From Alphaproteobacteria bacterium (lineage in GTDB: Bacteria > Pseudomonadota > Alphaproteobacteria > UBA9219 > RGZA01), in contig JANQEX010000022.1 of NCBI GenBank assembly GCA_028278105.1, forward strand, positions 1 to 34,626: DNA of 34,626 nt, written 5' to 3'. The position numbers were made by a program, and so were the translations under genes. This document shows, piece after piece, positions 24,520 to 34,550 of this stretch. Numbering within the stretch: the first letter of the stretch is position 1; each line of letters opens with the position of its first letter. Below the pieces are notes generated by a model, which saw only the letters and a program-made list of their open reading frames with translations, made no database searches and had not been told where the DNA came from.

Positions 24520-26511
24520 ATGTTAGTTTCGATTAAACTCCAACAGATCCGCATCTCAATATTCCCCATCTTGAAAAAACGCTCCCCCAAAAAATTTCAC
24601 AAAAAATACGGCCCTGCGGCGCGGCGGCTGCCGCCGCATGTCAAGGACAGCGGGAACGAAAAAACACGCGGCAAAAACAAAGACTTCAAAGAGCGCGAGG
24701 ACATCACCCGCCTTGTCGGCATGATCGAAAAAACCGGCCCTGCGCTTCACCTGCGCCCCGCCAGCCGGAAAATCCCCGGTGAATTCGTCCTTGCGCCAAA
24801 ACAGGATATTCCCGCCAAACCCGGCGAGCTGGCATTGGCCGAGGTCATCCCTGACCCGCGCTTCGGGCCAAAACGGGTGAAGCTTCTGGAAAATCTTGGC
24901 CCTTTCGACGCGCCGGGCGCCGTCAGCCTGATGGCCATCGCGGGGCAGGACATTCCCTTCACCTTTCCCGCCCCGGTTCTGGCCGAGGCCGAGGCGCTGA
25001 AACCCGCCACGCCGGAAGAGCGCGAGGATTTGCGGAACTTTTCCCTTGTTACCATCGACGGCAAAGACGCCCGCGATTTCGACGACGCGGTTTTCGCCGA
25101 AGCCGACAATGATCCCGCCAACGAAGGCGGCTGGAAACTGATCGTGGCGATTGCCGATGTTTCCTGTTATGTACGGGCCGGCACAAGGCTGGACCGCGAG
25201 GCGTACAGGCGCGGCAATTCGGTTTACTTCCCCGACCGTGTCGTGCCCATGCTGCCCGAAGCGCTGTCGAACGAACTCTGTTCCCTAAAGCCCAGGGTGG
25301 ACCGCGCCTGTCTCGCCGCGCACCTGACCATCGACCGGCACGGCGCGCTGTTAAAGTTTCGCTTCAACCGCGCCGTGATGCGTTCCGCCGCGCGCCTGAC
25401 CTATGAGCAGGTTCAGGCGGCCGCCAACGGCAATCCCGATCCCATCGCCGCCGGGCTGATGGACAAGGCGATCATGCCGCTTTACGCCGCCTATGCGGTT
25501 CTGCTGCGGGCGCGCAAAAAACGCGGCGCGCTGGACCTCGACATTCAGGAAAACCATATCCGCCTCGGCAAGGACGGGCGCGTGGCGCATATCGGCCCGC
25601 GCGAGCGGCTGGATTCCCACAAGCTGATCGAGGAATTCATGGTGCTGGCCAATGTGGCGGCGGCCACCGCCCTGCAGGACGCGGGCATGGCCGGGCTTTA
25701 CCGCGTGCATGATGCTCCCAGCGCCGAAAAGATTGAATCCCTGCGCGAATTCCTGAAAGGGTTCGGCATCAACCTGCCGCCCGGCAAGCAGCTTCGCCCC
25801 ATCGATCTGGCCCGCGTTCTGGAGAAATTCATCGGCACCGGCCATGCGCCGGTGATGAACGAGGTCATGCTGCGCAACCAGTCGCAGGCCGTCTACAGCG
25901 CCGGGAATACCGGCCATTTCGGCCTGGCTCTCGCGCGCTATGCCCATTTCACCTCGCCCATCCGGCGCTATGCCGATCTGGTGGCGCACCGGGCCCTGGT
26001 GCGCCTGTTCCGTCTTGGCGAAGGCGGCTTGACGAATGATGAAAGGAGCGCGCTGGAAGAAACCGGGCTGCATATCTCGCGCACCGAGCGCCGCGCGATT
26101 GAGGCCGAGCGCGAGGCGCAGGACCGCTACGCCTCGCTTTACATGGCCGAACAGGTTGGCGGCATTTTTGAAGGCCGCATCAGCGGCGTGACGCGGTCGG
26201 GCGTTTTCGTGCGCCTGGCCGGGACGGGCGCGGACGGACTGCTGCCCATGTCGTCCCTGCCGTCCGATTTTTACCTGTTCGATGAAAAGCACCACCGTTT
26301 GCGCGGCCGGCATCACGGCAGGATTTTCCGGCTGGCCGATGTGTTGCGCGTACGGCTGATCGCGGCCGACCCGCTGACCGGCAGCCTGCGCTTCGCCCTT
26401 GCGGAAAGCGACAGCTTCGAACGCCGTTCCACCGCCGAAACCGGGAATCGCCCCCCGCGCCGGGGCGAAAAACATCGCCGCTCCCGTTCCAGACAAGGGC
26501 GGAAATTTTAG
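24520..26511 (+). CDS. rnr: RNase R family 3'-5' exoribonuclease, N-terminally short
   Basis: 663 residues. It has an OB/cold-shock-like domain (about 60-125: RLVGMIEKTG, PGELALAEV), the RNB catalytic domain with DGKDARDFDDAV (residues about 180-191), which holds the catalytic aspartates, a C-terminal S1 domain (about 545-630: GGIFEGRISGVTRSGVFVRL) and a basic tail. RNase R degrades structured RNA processively. The family's N-terminal winged-helix and first cold-shock domain (about 150 residues in E. coli) are missing, replaced by a short basic stretch (KKRSPKKFHKKYG). Directly upstream is the nested repeat cluster, so the 5' end may have been lost. No ribosome-binding site supports the ATG at 24520; TTG at 24571 and later starts are possible. 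Confidence 0.8.
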   Translation: MLVSIKLQQIRISIFPILKKRSPKKFHKKYGPAARRLPPHVKDSGNEKTRGKNKDFKEREDITRLVGMIEKTGPALHLRPASRKIPGEFVLAPKQDIPAKPGELALAEVIPDPRFGPKRVKLLENLGPFDAPGAVSLMAIAGQDIPFTFPAPVLAEAEALKPATPEEREDLRNFSLVTIDGKDARDFDDAVFAEADNDPANEGGWKLIVAIADVSCYVRAGTRLDREAYRRGNSVYFPDRVVPMLPEALSNELCSLKPRVDRACLAAHLTIDRHGALLKFRFNRAVMRSAARLTYEQVQAAANGNPDPIAAGLMDKAIMPLYAAYAVLLRARKKRGALDLDIQENHIRLGKDGRVAHIGPRERLDSHKLIEEFMVLANVAAATALQDAGMAGLYRVHDAPSAEKIESLREFLKGFGINLPPGKQLRPIDLARVLEKFIGTGHAPVMNEVMLRNQSQAVYSAGNTGHFGLALARYAHFTSPIRRYADLVAHRALVRLFRLGEGGLTNDERSALEETGLHISRTERRAIEAEREAQDRYASLYMAEQVGGIFEGRISGVTRSGVFVRLAGTGADGLLPMSSLPSDFYLFDEKHHRLRGRHHGRIFRLADVLRVRLIAADPLTGSLRFALAESDSFERRSTAETGNRPPRRGEKHRRSRSRQGRKF

Positions 26512-26587
26512 CAAAGCCTTTACTTTTTGTGGCCTTGCGGCAACAATTTGACGCCAGCCTGACCCGTTATTGCCAAAATCATGCAAC

Positions 26588-26616
26588 TTGGCTAGGAAAC
26601 AGAGGCTCAAGATATT
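26588..26616 (+). promoter_or_regulatory. Possible promoter for the exported protein gene
   Basis: TTGGCT at 26588-26593 and GATATT at 26611-26616 are separated by 17 bp, with both boxes matching sigma-70 consensus at four of six positions. The gap 26512-26679 otherwise shows no terminator for rnr. Confidence 0.3.
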
Positions 26617-26679
26617 AACCTTACAAATCCTTTCGGTGAGTTGCCCGCGCCGCCCGGAGCGAGGTTCAAGGGGAAAAGC

Positions 26680-28161
26680 ATGAACAGACCCAGCCGTCTT
26701 ATTTTTACCGCCGCAGCCCTTGTCCTTGCTGCGGCGCCCCTCCTTGCCGAGGAACCGCCCAACGACGATCTGCTGCGCCCCATGATCGTCCGCCCGGTCG
26801 ACGGCTCTTCCGCTTCCGCCAGCACGTCCGCAAGCCCCTCCCCCAGTCATGTTCCCGCGCCGGTGGAAACAACGGCGCCGCCGCCTTCGGCCTCCGAAAC
26901 AATGCTGGTTAACCAAACAACCTATACTCAGACAGCCGCCGCCGAACCGCCGAAGCTCAAGCTGCCGCCGCCGCCTTCGGCCAGCTCCGGCCTTTCGGTT
27001 CCGCCCACCCGCACGGTGGCGCTTTCTCCCGGAGGGCGTAATCTGTTCGCCGATTTCGGTCCGCCCAGCGGGTCGGTGGTGTCGGACCGCGTGTTCCAGC
27101 TTCGTGACGAGACCATTGCTCTCCGCCGCAATATCGACAAGGACGCCGCCGAATTCAACGAATTGCGCGACAAGGGAGCGGCGGGAGCCATTCAGTATCA
27201 CGCGACCGTCGCCGCCATCAACGCCCGGCTGGAATCCGGAACCACGCGCGGCAATCCCATCTTGCTGCGCCAGTGGAGCGAGGCCGAGCAAAGCCTGAGC
27301 GAAGGGGATTACTCCATCTCGCGCCTGAACGTGATCGCCACGAATCTTGCCGCCAACAGCGCCACGGCCGCCTATCTGTTGCAGGCCGCGCGCGCCACTT
27401 TCGAGCTGGCCGGCGCGGTGGATGAAGACCATAGCCAACTCGCCATGATCCGCGACGAGGTGGCCCGCGCCACCGTCTCCATCGACGGCATGCGCGGCGA
27501 GGTGCATGAGGACATCAAGCGCCAGACCACCTATCAGGCGCGCGAGCGCCAGAATCTTCAGGTGCTGGCGCTGGCCATCAACCGGGGCGAGTTGATCCGC
27601 AACAGCCTCGCGGGACAGGCGGTGGTGGTTGCCAATCCCTCCTCTCTCGGCAGCCTGCCGGGCAGTTCGCTTGACTACAGCGGCTATCCCTCGCTGAATG
27701 GCGATGCCGTCATGATCCCGGTGACGCCCGCGGCCATACCGGCCGTGCCGGTGAAAAAGACGCCGCTTTCAAAACGCAGAAAACCCTCCCCCGCGCCGGC
27801 GGCAGCCCTGGCCCCGCCGCGCCCGCGGGCAAAAGCCGCCGTGCCCGCCGCCGATCCGCTGGGGCAATTGCTGGTCCTGGTGCGCTTCAACCAGGAAGAC
27901 GTGGCGTATGAGCAGCAGCTTTACCAGGCCGTGAGCGACGCGCTGGAAGTCAAGCCCGGCGCCGCCTTTACCGTGGTGGCCGTGACGCCCAAATCGGAAG
28001 ACCCCGCCGCCATCGGCTCGGATACCGAAGCCGCGCAGCGCCATGCCGATGAAGTCAAGAACTCCCTTGTGCAACTCGGCCTGCAACCCGGCAGCATTTC
28101 CATGAGCGGTATTTCATCCGGCAGCGCCCGGTCGCCGGAAGTGCATATTTACGTCCGCTAA
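26680..28161 (+). CDS. Exported protein of unknown function
   Basis: 493 residues from the ATG at 26680, preceded by AAGGGG six bases upstream. A signal peptide is clear (MNRPSR, hydrophobic core, cleavage after LLA near residue 23). A Ser/Pro/Ala-rich low-complexity region (about 40-130) follows. A helical domain (about 150-300: VFQLRDETIALRRNIDKD) looks like a bundle with coiled-coil character. A second Pro/Ala/Lys-rich linker (about 350-395) precedes a C-terminal alpha/beta domain (about 395-493: LLVLVRFNQEDVAYEQQ, RHADEVKNSLVQLGLQPGSI, EVHIYVR). The C-terminal domain's strand-helix-strand pattern recalls OmpA-like peptidoglycan-binding folds, but the diagnostic motif is not evident. Its 3' end overlaps pabBC tail to tail by 48 bp. 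I do not recognise the family. Confidence 0.75.
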   Translation: MNRPSRLIFTAAALVLAAAPLLAEEPPNDDLLRPMIVRPVDGSSASASTSASPSPSHVPAPVETTAPPPSASETMLVNQTTYTQTAAAEPPKLKLPPPPSASSGLSVPPTRTVALSPGGRNLFADFGPPSGSVVSDRVFQLRDETIALRRNIDKDAAEFNELRDKGAAGAIQYHATVAAINARLESGTTRGNPILLRQWSEAEQSLSEGDYSISRLNVIATNLAANSATAAYLLQAARATFELAGAVDEDHSQLAMIRDEVARATVSIDGMRGEVHEDIKRQTTYQARERQNLQVLALAINRGELIRNSLAGQAVVVANPSSLGSLPGSSLDYSGYPSLNGDAVMIPVTPAAIPAVPVKKTPLSKRRKPSPAPAAALAPPRPRAKAAVPAADPLGQLLVLVRFNQEDVAYEQQLYQAVSDALEVKPGAAFTVVAVTPKSEDPAAIGSDTEAAQRHADEVKNSLVQLGLQPGSISMSGISSGSARSPEVHIYVR

Positions 28162-30030
28162 ATCAGGGACGGCTTCTACAAGTCCCCTTACCGAATTGCC
28201 CAGATAAACGGTTTCGGCTTTGTCCAGATCGGCGGAGCGTAAAACAGCCTCCCGCGCCTGGCCGGAATCAAGCAACGCGGCCCTCAGGCAACCGGGAAGC
28301 AATCCGCAGGAAAGCGGCGGGGTCAGGAGCTTTTCCTCACCCGGAATCCTGACGAACAGGTTGGTGAAACTGCCCTCGGTCAATTCGCCTTTTGAATTGA
28401 AAAACAGGATTTCGTCACAGCCTTCGGCCTGGGCCCCCTTACGCGCGTCATCGTAAAATTCCCGCGCGGTGGTTTTATGGGCAAGCTGCCAGGACGCGGC
28501 ATCCACGGGCTGGCCGGCAAGGCGGAAACGCAGGACTTTATCGGGCGCGTTTACCGGAGTTTCGGGCAGGGATACGCTGGTGATTTCAAAATCACCGGCG
28601 CGATTCAGCAAAAGACGCACGCGAAGAACCGGAGCGCCTTGCGCTTTCGCGTGATCTTCCAGCGCGGCGAAGATTTTATCCCCGTCACAGATAAAACCAA
28701 AATGCGTGGCGCTGGCCGTCAGCCGCGCCCTGTGCCGCTCTTCCAGCCATATCCCCTTGCCCTTTTCCCAGCGCATGGTCTCGATAAGCCGGATGTTTTC
28801 CGGGGGATCCGCGGGGCGTAAATCCCCGCTTCCGCGGGAATAACATTGTTGCAAAAACCGCATTTTCAGGAGCGCTTCGGCATATTCGGCCTTGGCCTCC
28901 GAATCATGGACAACCCCGCCGCCGATTCCGATCTCGGCCTGCCCCGCCGTATCCACCGCAACGGTGCGAATGGCCACATTGAACCGGGCTGAACCATCAG
29001 GCCCGAAATGGCCGATGGCCCCCGTATACACGCCGCGCGGCGAGGACTCCAGTTCCGCGATGATTTCCTGCGTCCTGATTTTCGGCGCGCCGGTGACCGA
29101 GCCCGGCGGGAACAGGGCGCGAACCAGTTCCGCCGCGCCTGTATTCCTTTTCAGCCGCGCTTCCACGGTGGAGGTCATTTGATGAAGGGTGGGATGTGTT
29201 TCGACCTCGAACAGCTTCGGAACCTTCACGCTGCCGGTTTCCGCGACGCGGCCAAGATCATTGCGCATCAGGTCGACGATCATCAGGTTCTCGGCGCGGG
29301 ATTTTTCACTTTGCGCGAGGCCTGTCCTTTCCTTCCGGTCCAGCGTGGCATCGTCATGCCGCGGCGCCGTCCCTTTCATGGGCCTTGTGACCAGATACCC
29401 GTCCTGTAGCGAAAAAAACAGTTCCGGCGAGCAGGAGATAACCTGAAAATCAGGAGTTTCGATATAAGCCCCGCAACTAGTGGGCTGGGCAGCGCGCAGG
29501 CGGCCGTAAAGCCCGCGCGGATCGGCGCAGGAAAACCGCGCCCGGAAGGTAAGGTTGACCTGATAGACATCTCCCGCCTCGATATGGGCCTTGACCCTGT
29601 CAAAGCGCTTGCGATAGGCGGCTTCATCCCATTCAACGCTTAAATTCCCCTCCCTCCGGGAGGGGTTAGGGGAGGGAAAAACGTAAGGAAACCCTAAGCA
29701 TCCTGGTTTTTCAGAGCTTCCCTCCTCTTTATCCCCTCTCCGTCTTCGCTCTTCAAGATTTGGCGGACAGGCTTGCCCCTCAAAAACGCCGAACCACAAT
29801 AACGGAAAACCGCGCCGCTCCGGCATAAGCGCGGCCAGCTTCGGCTCCAGCGCATATGAAAGCTCGTAAGAAAAAAAGCCGGCCGCGTGAAAGCCGGAAG
29901 CGAGCGCCGCTTCAAGCTGTGCCAGGGCAGGCTCAACCTCGTCCGGCCGGCCGGCGCGGATCACGCGGCGCGGATTTTCAAAAACAAGCGGCGGTTTTCC
30001 CGCTCCCTGCTCAAGTATCACGCACGTCAT
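28114..30030 (-). CDS. Aminodeoxychorismate synthase component I fused to aminodeoxychorismate lyase (PabB-PabC)
   Basis: 638 residues making p-aminobenzoate for folate. The N-terminal PabB part (about 1-390) has QVNLTFRARF, the PabB lysine in TRPMKGTAPR, DLMRNDLGRV, PPGSVTGAPK and YTGAIGHFGPDG. The C-terminal PabC part (about 400-625) is a PLP-dependent fold-IV enzyme with catalytic Lys in HKTTAREFY and ELTEGSFTNLFV. Residues about 85-132, between the N-terminal subdomain and VEWDEAAYRKRF, are translated palindromic repeat (PSPNPSRREGN). ThiC ends six bases before this start, so it is probably co-transcribed from the TPP-riboswitch leader. The glutaminase PabA is not in the window. It overlaps the neighbouring exported-protein gene by 48 bp at the 3' ends. 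Confidence 0.9.
   Translation of the reverse strand: MTCVILEQGAGKPPLVFENPRRVIRAGRPDEVEPALAQLEAALASGFHAAGFFSYELSYALEPKLAALMPERRGFPLLWFGVFEGQACPPNLEERRRRGDKEEGSSEKPGCLGFPYVFPSPNPSRREGNLSVEWDEAAYRKRFDRVKAHIEAGDVYQVNLTFRARFSCADPRGLYGRLRAAQPTSCGAYIETPDFQVISCSPELFFSLQDGYLVTRPMKGTAPRHDDATLDRKERTGLAQSEKSRAENLMIVDLMRNDLGRVAETGSVKVPKLFEVETHPTLHQMTSTVEARLKRNTGAAELVRALFPPGSVTGAPKIRTQEIIAELESSPRGVYTGAIGHFGPDGSARFNVAIRTVAVDTAGQAEIGIGGGVVHDSEAKAEYAEALLKMRFLQQCYSRGSGDLRPADPPENIRLIETMRWEKGKGIWLEERHRARLTASATHFGFICDGDKIFAALEDHAKAQGAPVLRVRLLLNRAGDFEITSVSLPETPVNAPDKVLRFRLAGQPVDAASWQLAHKTTAREFYDDARKGAQAEGCDEILFFNSKGELTEGSFTNLFVRIPGEEKLLTPPLSCGLLPGCLRAALLDSGQAREAVLRSADLDKAETVYLGNSVRGLVEAVPDLADVNMHFRRPGAAG
29635..29778. 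repeat. Palindromic repeat inserted in frame inside pabBC
   Basis: TTCCCCTCCCTCCGGGAGGGG, then TTAGGGGAGGG, is an A-type hairpin set (about 29645-29679). CCCTCTCCGTCTTCGCTCTT continuing to TTGGCGGACAGGCTTGCCCC (29733-29778) is the left half of a decayed B element inside an A arm. The segment is 144 bp, a multiple of three, and contains no stop in the pabBC frame. It adds about 48 residues at a domain boundary. Confidence 0.8.
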
Positions 30031-30036
30031 CAGCCG

Positions 30037-31983
<1,947 letters not shown>

Positions 31984-31990
31984 GATGCCG

Positions 31991-32019
31991 AGAATGCTTC
32001 GCCGCGCAAAAACTGTCAA
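31991..32019 (-). promoter_or_regulatory. Candidate promoter for the thiC-pabBC unit
   Basis: On the minus strand a perfect TTGACA (32014-32019) is followed after 17 bp by CATTCT (31991-31996). Initiation would fall about 31985, right at the start of the riboswitch P1 stem. The -10 box is weak (three of six), but the position fits. Confidence 0.5.
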
Positions 32020-32090
32020 ATCATTCTTCACGGGCCTTCTCCGAAGGCAGGAGCCCATTTTATTTATCAAATTAAACGCATAACAAACTG

Positions 32091-32125
32091 GGCCCCCGCT
32101 TGCGCGGGGGCGCCTGCATACATCG
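32091..32125. repeat. Family D palindromic repeat downstream of the GT9 gene
   Basis: CAAACTGGGCCCCCGCTTGC, then GCGGGGGCGCC. A 7 bp GC stem with a tetraloop (CCCCCGC TTGC GCGGGGG). On the minus strand it follows the GT9 stop and is followed by CCCAGTTTGTT, so it may also end transcription of that gene. It shares CAAACTGGG with the copy at 291. Confidence 0.7.
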
Positions 32126-32136
32126 CAGCATTATTG

Positions 32137-33072
32137 TTATCCATTATCCAATAATGCCTTGGCCGCCTCTACCGCCTCGTCCACGCCAATCGCCTGCATC
32201 AGCGCGGCGTAATCTTCCGTTTTGTCCATGCCCAAAAAAGACGCGCCGCGAATAAAGCCCGCCCGCGGGCCGAAAGGGCGGTATTCGGCGTCGTTGCTGG
32301 GACCAAAAAGGCCAAGCGTGGGAATGCCCATCGTCGCCGCGATATGCATCAGCCCGGAATCATTGGCAAGGCACAGGTTGCAACGGGCAAGACAGGCCGC
32401 CGCCTCCAGCGGATCCGTTTTGCCCGTCAGGTCATGCACCTTATGCGTCCTTGAAAGTCCGGCGGCAAGGGATGCGGTTTTCCCCTCCTCGCCGGGCGCG
32501 GCGAAAACGGCGATGGCGGCTCCTTTCAGCTCTCCTTCTTCCGTCAGGCGCCGTGCCGCTTCAACGAATTTTTCGGCCGGCCATTGCTTGCCGCTCCAGT
32601 TGGCCGTGGGGCACAGGGCCAGGACGGGACCTTGCGCGGGAAGAAGCACGGCCGCTTTTTCTTCGGCTTCCTTCGTCAGCCAGATTTTGCCGAAGGACGG
32701 CAGTGAACCCATCATCCCCGCAAGCTGCTCGGCCTTTTGCCGGCCCGACGGACCGCCGGGAAAACGGTAAACCTTCTTTGCCAGCACAAGGTATGAAACG
32801 GCGGAATTGCGGATATCCACCACCGCATCCCAGTAAGTGCCGATTGTCTTCAGCCATAGCACCGGCCAGTGCAGCCCGCCCTTTTTCTTGTCCAGAACAA
32901 TCAGCCGCTTCAGTCCCGGCACACCCGCGAACAAGGGCGCGGGCAAGGGTCCGCAGGCGATGGTGACGTCCGGCGTCATCAGGCGCTTGCGCGCCACTTC
33001 CAGCACGCCGGTGGAGATCGCCGCGTCACCAAGACGGTTGGAGGTGATGAAAAGAAGATTGGCCGACGTCAT
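32137..33072 (-). CDS. Glycosyltransferase family 9 protein (ADP-heptose:LPS heptosyltransferase type)
   Basis: 311 residues with two Rossmann-like halves typical of GT-B glycosyltransferases. The N-terminus reads NLLFITSNRLGDAAISTGVL, the acceptor-side opening of this family (the usual form is GD-I). The C-terminal nucleotide-sugar region contains LCPTANWSGKQWPAEKF and the hallmark LANDSGLMHIAATMGIPTLG. Family members add heptose to LPS inner core, which would fit the lptFG genes far upstream, but the exact acceptor cannot be read. No ribosome-binding site precedes the ATG. It stands alone, followed by a D hairpin and the thiC leader. Confidence 0.85.
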   Translation of the reverse strand: MTSANLLFITSNRLGDAAISTGVLEVARKRLMTPDVTIACGPLPAPLFAGVPGLKRLIVLDKKKGGLHWPVLWLKTIGTYWDAVVDIRNSAVSYLVLAKKVYRFPGGPSGRQKAEQLAGMMGSLPSFGKIWLTKEAEEKAAVLLPAQGPVLALCPTANWSGKQWPAEKFVEAARRLTEEGELKGAAIAVFAAPGEEGKTASLAAGLSRTHKVHDLTGKTDPLEAAACLARCNLCLANDSGLMHIAATMGIPTLGLFGPSNDAEYRPFGPRAGFIRGASFLGMDKTEDYAALMQAIGVDEAVEAAKALLDNG

Positions 33073-33131
33073 TATTTTGTAAAATGCATAATTAAGGACT
33101 ATAGGACGAAACCTGATGCAACCAAGAAACC

Positions 33132-33334
33132 CAACTCCCCTCCCCTTGAGGGAGGGGCCGGGGGTGGGGTGGAGCGTTGTAGCTTCAAGGCCTTACCGCT
33201 TACGCGCGTGACAACCGTAAGACCCCACCCCTTGATCCCCTCCCTTCCGCCTTCGCTCTGCGAGCTTCGGCGGACGAGCTTCCTTATAAGGACCCCGCCG
33301 TAGCCTTGGCGTAGGCGGGCAAGGGGAGGGGAAA
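33132..33334. repeat. Family A palindromic repeat carrying a nested B element
   Basis: Left arm CTCCCCTCCCCTTGAGGGAG from about 33132, a spacer (33164-33219) resembling the reverse complement of the spacer at 9133-9182, and a right arm ACCCCACCCCTTGATCCCCT that is interrupted by B at 33246-33319 and resumes as CAAGGGGAGGGGAAA. The rest of the 33073-33456 gap shows no supported gene or clear promoter. Confidence 0.85.
33246..33319 (+). mobile_element. B element (copy 3), inserted in an A-type hairpin loop
   Basis: 74 bp with the best-preserved ends: TCCGCCTTCGC at the left and GCGTAGGCGGG at the right (CCGCCT/AGGCGG inverted). It lies at the same A position as copies 1 and 2 (CCCTCCCT | B | CAAGGGGAG). 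Confidence 0.8.
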
Positions 33335-33456
33335 ATTTCCTGCCAGCAAAAGATTTCTCCCGTTAGCTATAAACGATACAAGAACGCGCTCCAACCCCTT
33401 GTTTTTCGCATGTTTGCGCCATGGTCAAACCTGCGGGAAAGCCCTATTTTGTATTA

Positions 33457-34323
33457 ATGGCGAATTCCGACGAGACAAAGATCGCCCGGCTTTCCAGCCG
33501 CACCGTGCTGCGCCTTTCCGGGCCGGACCGCGTATCCTTCCTGCAAAATCTTGTCAGCCAGGATATGGCGCTGGCCGAAAGGGGCCAGCCGCTTTTCACC
33601 TGCCTGCTGACGCCGCAGGGAAAATACCTGTTCGACTTTTTCGTGCTGCCGGAAGAAGACGCGCTGCTGCTGGATATTGAAGCCGACCGCGCCGGTGACT
33701 TCATCGACCGGCTAGGCAAATACCGCCTGCGCGCCGATGTGAATTTGGAACCGCTGGGCGACGAATGCGCCATTTTCGCGCTATGGGACAGGAAAAGCGG
33801 CGATGCCCGCGCCTTTGCCGATCCGCGCCTGCCCGCCCTTGGCCAGCGCATCGTGGCCGGGGCGCACCACCTGCCCGCCGTCAACGCGCGGGAAAGCGAT
33901 TACCGCGAGCATCGCTACAGACACGGCATTCCCGAAGGCGGGCATGAAATCGCGGTGGGCGGCGCTTCGCTGCTGGAGCTGAATTTTGACGTGCTGAACG
34001 GCGTGAGCTTTTCAAAAGGCTGTTATCTGGGACAGGAATTGACGGCCCGCACCCATTACCGGGGGCTGGTGAAGCGGCGTTATCTGCCCTTTGGCCTTGA
34101 AGGCGTTCTGCCTGAAAAATTCGGAACCATTCTTCATGGCGGGTTCGAGATCGGCGTGGTGCGCGCGGTGGGCGAGCTTTACGGGCTGGGCCTGTTCAAC
34201 CTTTCCGCCGTAAAGCCCTTTCTGCATGGCGAGGAAACCCTGATCCACGATAACACAACCTATCAGGTTTACGTGCCGGACTGGCTGAAAGAGGCTTACG
34301 GGAAAGCGGAAACGGCGGAATAG
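33457..34323 (+). CDS. ygfZ: YgfZ/GcvT-domain folate-binding protein
   Basis: Tetrahydrofolate-binding protein that supports iron-sulfur cluster enzyme assembly and repair (E. coli YgfZ, mitochondrial IBA57). From the ATG at 33457 it is 288 residues. GPDRVSFLQNLVSQD near residue 20 is the family opening and KGCYLGQELTART holds the signature K-G-C-Y-x-G-Q-E with the key cysteine. The ATG at 33421 adds 12 residues that are not typical; neither start has a good Shine-Dalgarno site. ThiC, a [4Fe-4S] radical SAM enzyme, is encoded nearby, but the two are not in one operon. Confidence 0.9.
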   Translation: MANSDETKIARLSSRTVLRLSGPDRVSFLQNLVSQDMALAERGQPLFTCLLTPQGKYLFDFFVLPEEDALLLDIEADRAGDFIDRLGKYRLRADVNLEPLGDECAIFALWDRKSGDARAFADPRLPALGQRIVAGAHHLPAVNARESDYREHRYRHGIPEGGHEIAVGGASLLELNFDVLNGVSFSKGCYLGQELTARTHYRGLVKRRYLPFGLEGVLPEKFGTILHGGFEIGVVRAVGELYGLGLFNLSAVKPFLHGEETLIHDNTTYQVYVPDWLKEAYGKAETAE

Positions 34324-34354
34324 GGCTAGGTTCAATGGACAATTACCAACACGA

Positions 34355-34516
34355 ACATTCCCGCGCCCGGCTTCGCCTGCGGCTACGCCGAGGTCTTGGC
34401 GTACCCGTCGCGCCGAAGCTTGCGGAGGCGGAAAAGCGGGAATCCCATTTATTTTCAGGAACAAACTGGATTCCGGGTCGTGGTTGCTGCGCAACCTTGC
34501 CCGGAATGTTCGTTTA
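34355..34516. repeat. Family C palindromic repeat carrying a nested B element
   Basis: ATTCCCGC (34357-34364) and GCGGGAAT (34436-34443) form a C-type hairpin whose loop is filled by a B element (34366-34432). A further nested hairpin ATTCCGGG..CCCGGAAT (34470-34507) encloses GGTTG..CAACC. At the window start the unoccupied C form reads ATTCCGGCGGAAGCCGGAAT. Confidence 0.8.
34366..34432 (-). mobile_element. B element (reverse orientation) in a C-type hairpin loop
   Basis: 67 bp beginning CCCGGCTTCGCCTGCGGCTA and ending TTGCGGAGGCGGA. Same family as the plus-orientation B copies when reverse complemented (ACCTCGGCGTAGCCG core). Confidence 0.75.
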
Positions 34517-34550
34517 GGGTCTGAACTCAATTAGAAATGAATCAAACCAA

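Noticed and set aside
25351-27507. 718-residue minus-strand ORF across rnr and the exported protein gene
   Set aside because: It covers the RNB catalytic core antisense and shows no family motif.
33073-33131. Promoter for ygfZ or the GT9 gene
   Set aside because: AT-rich sequence is present, but no -35/-10 pair with acceptable spacing could be defended.
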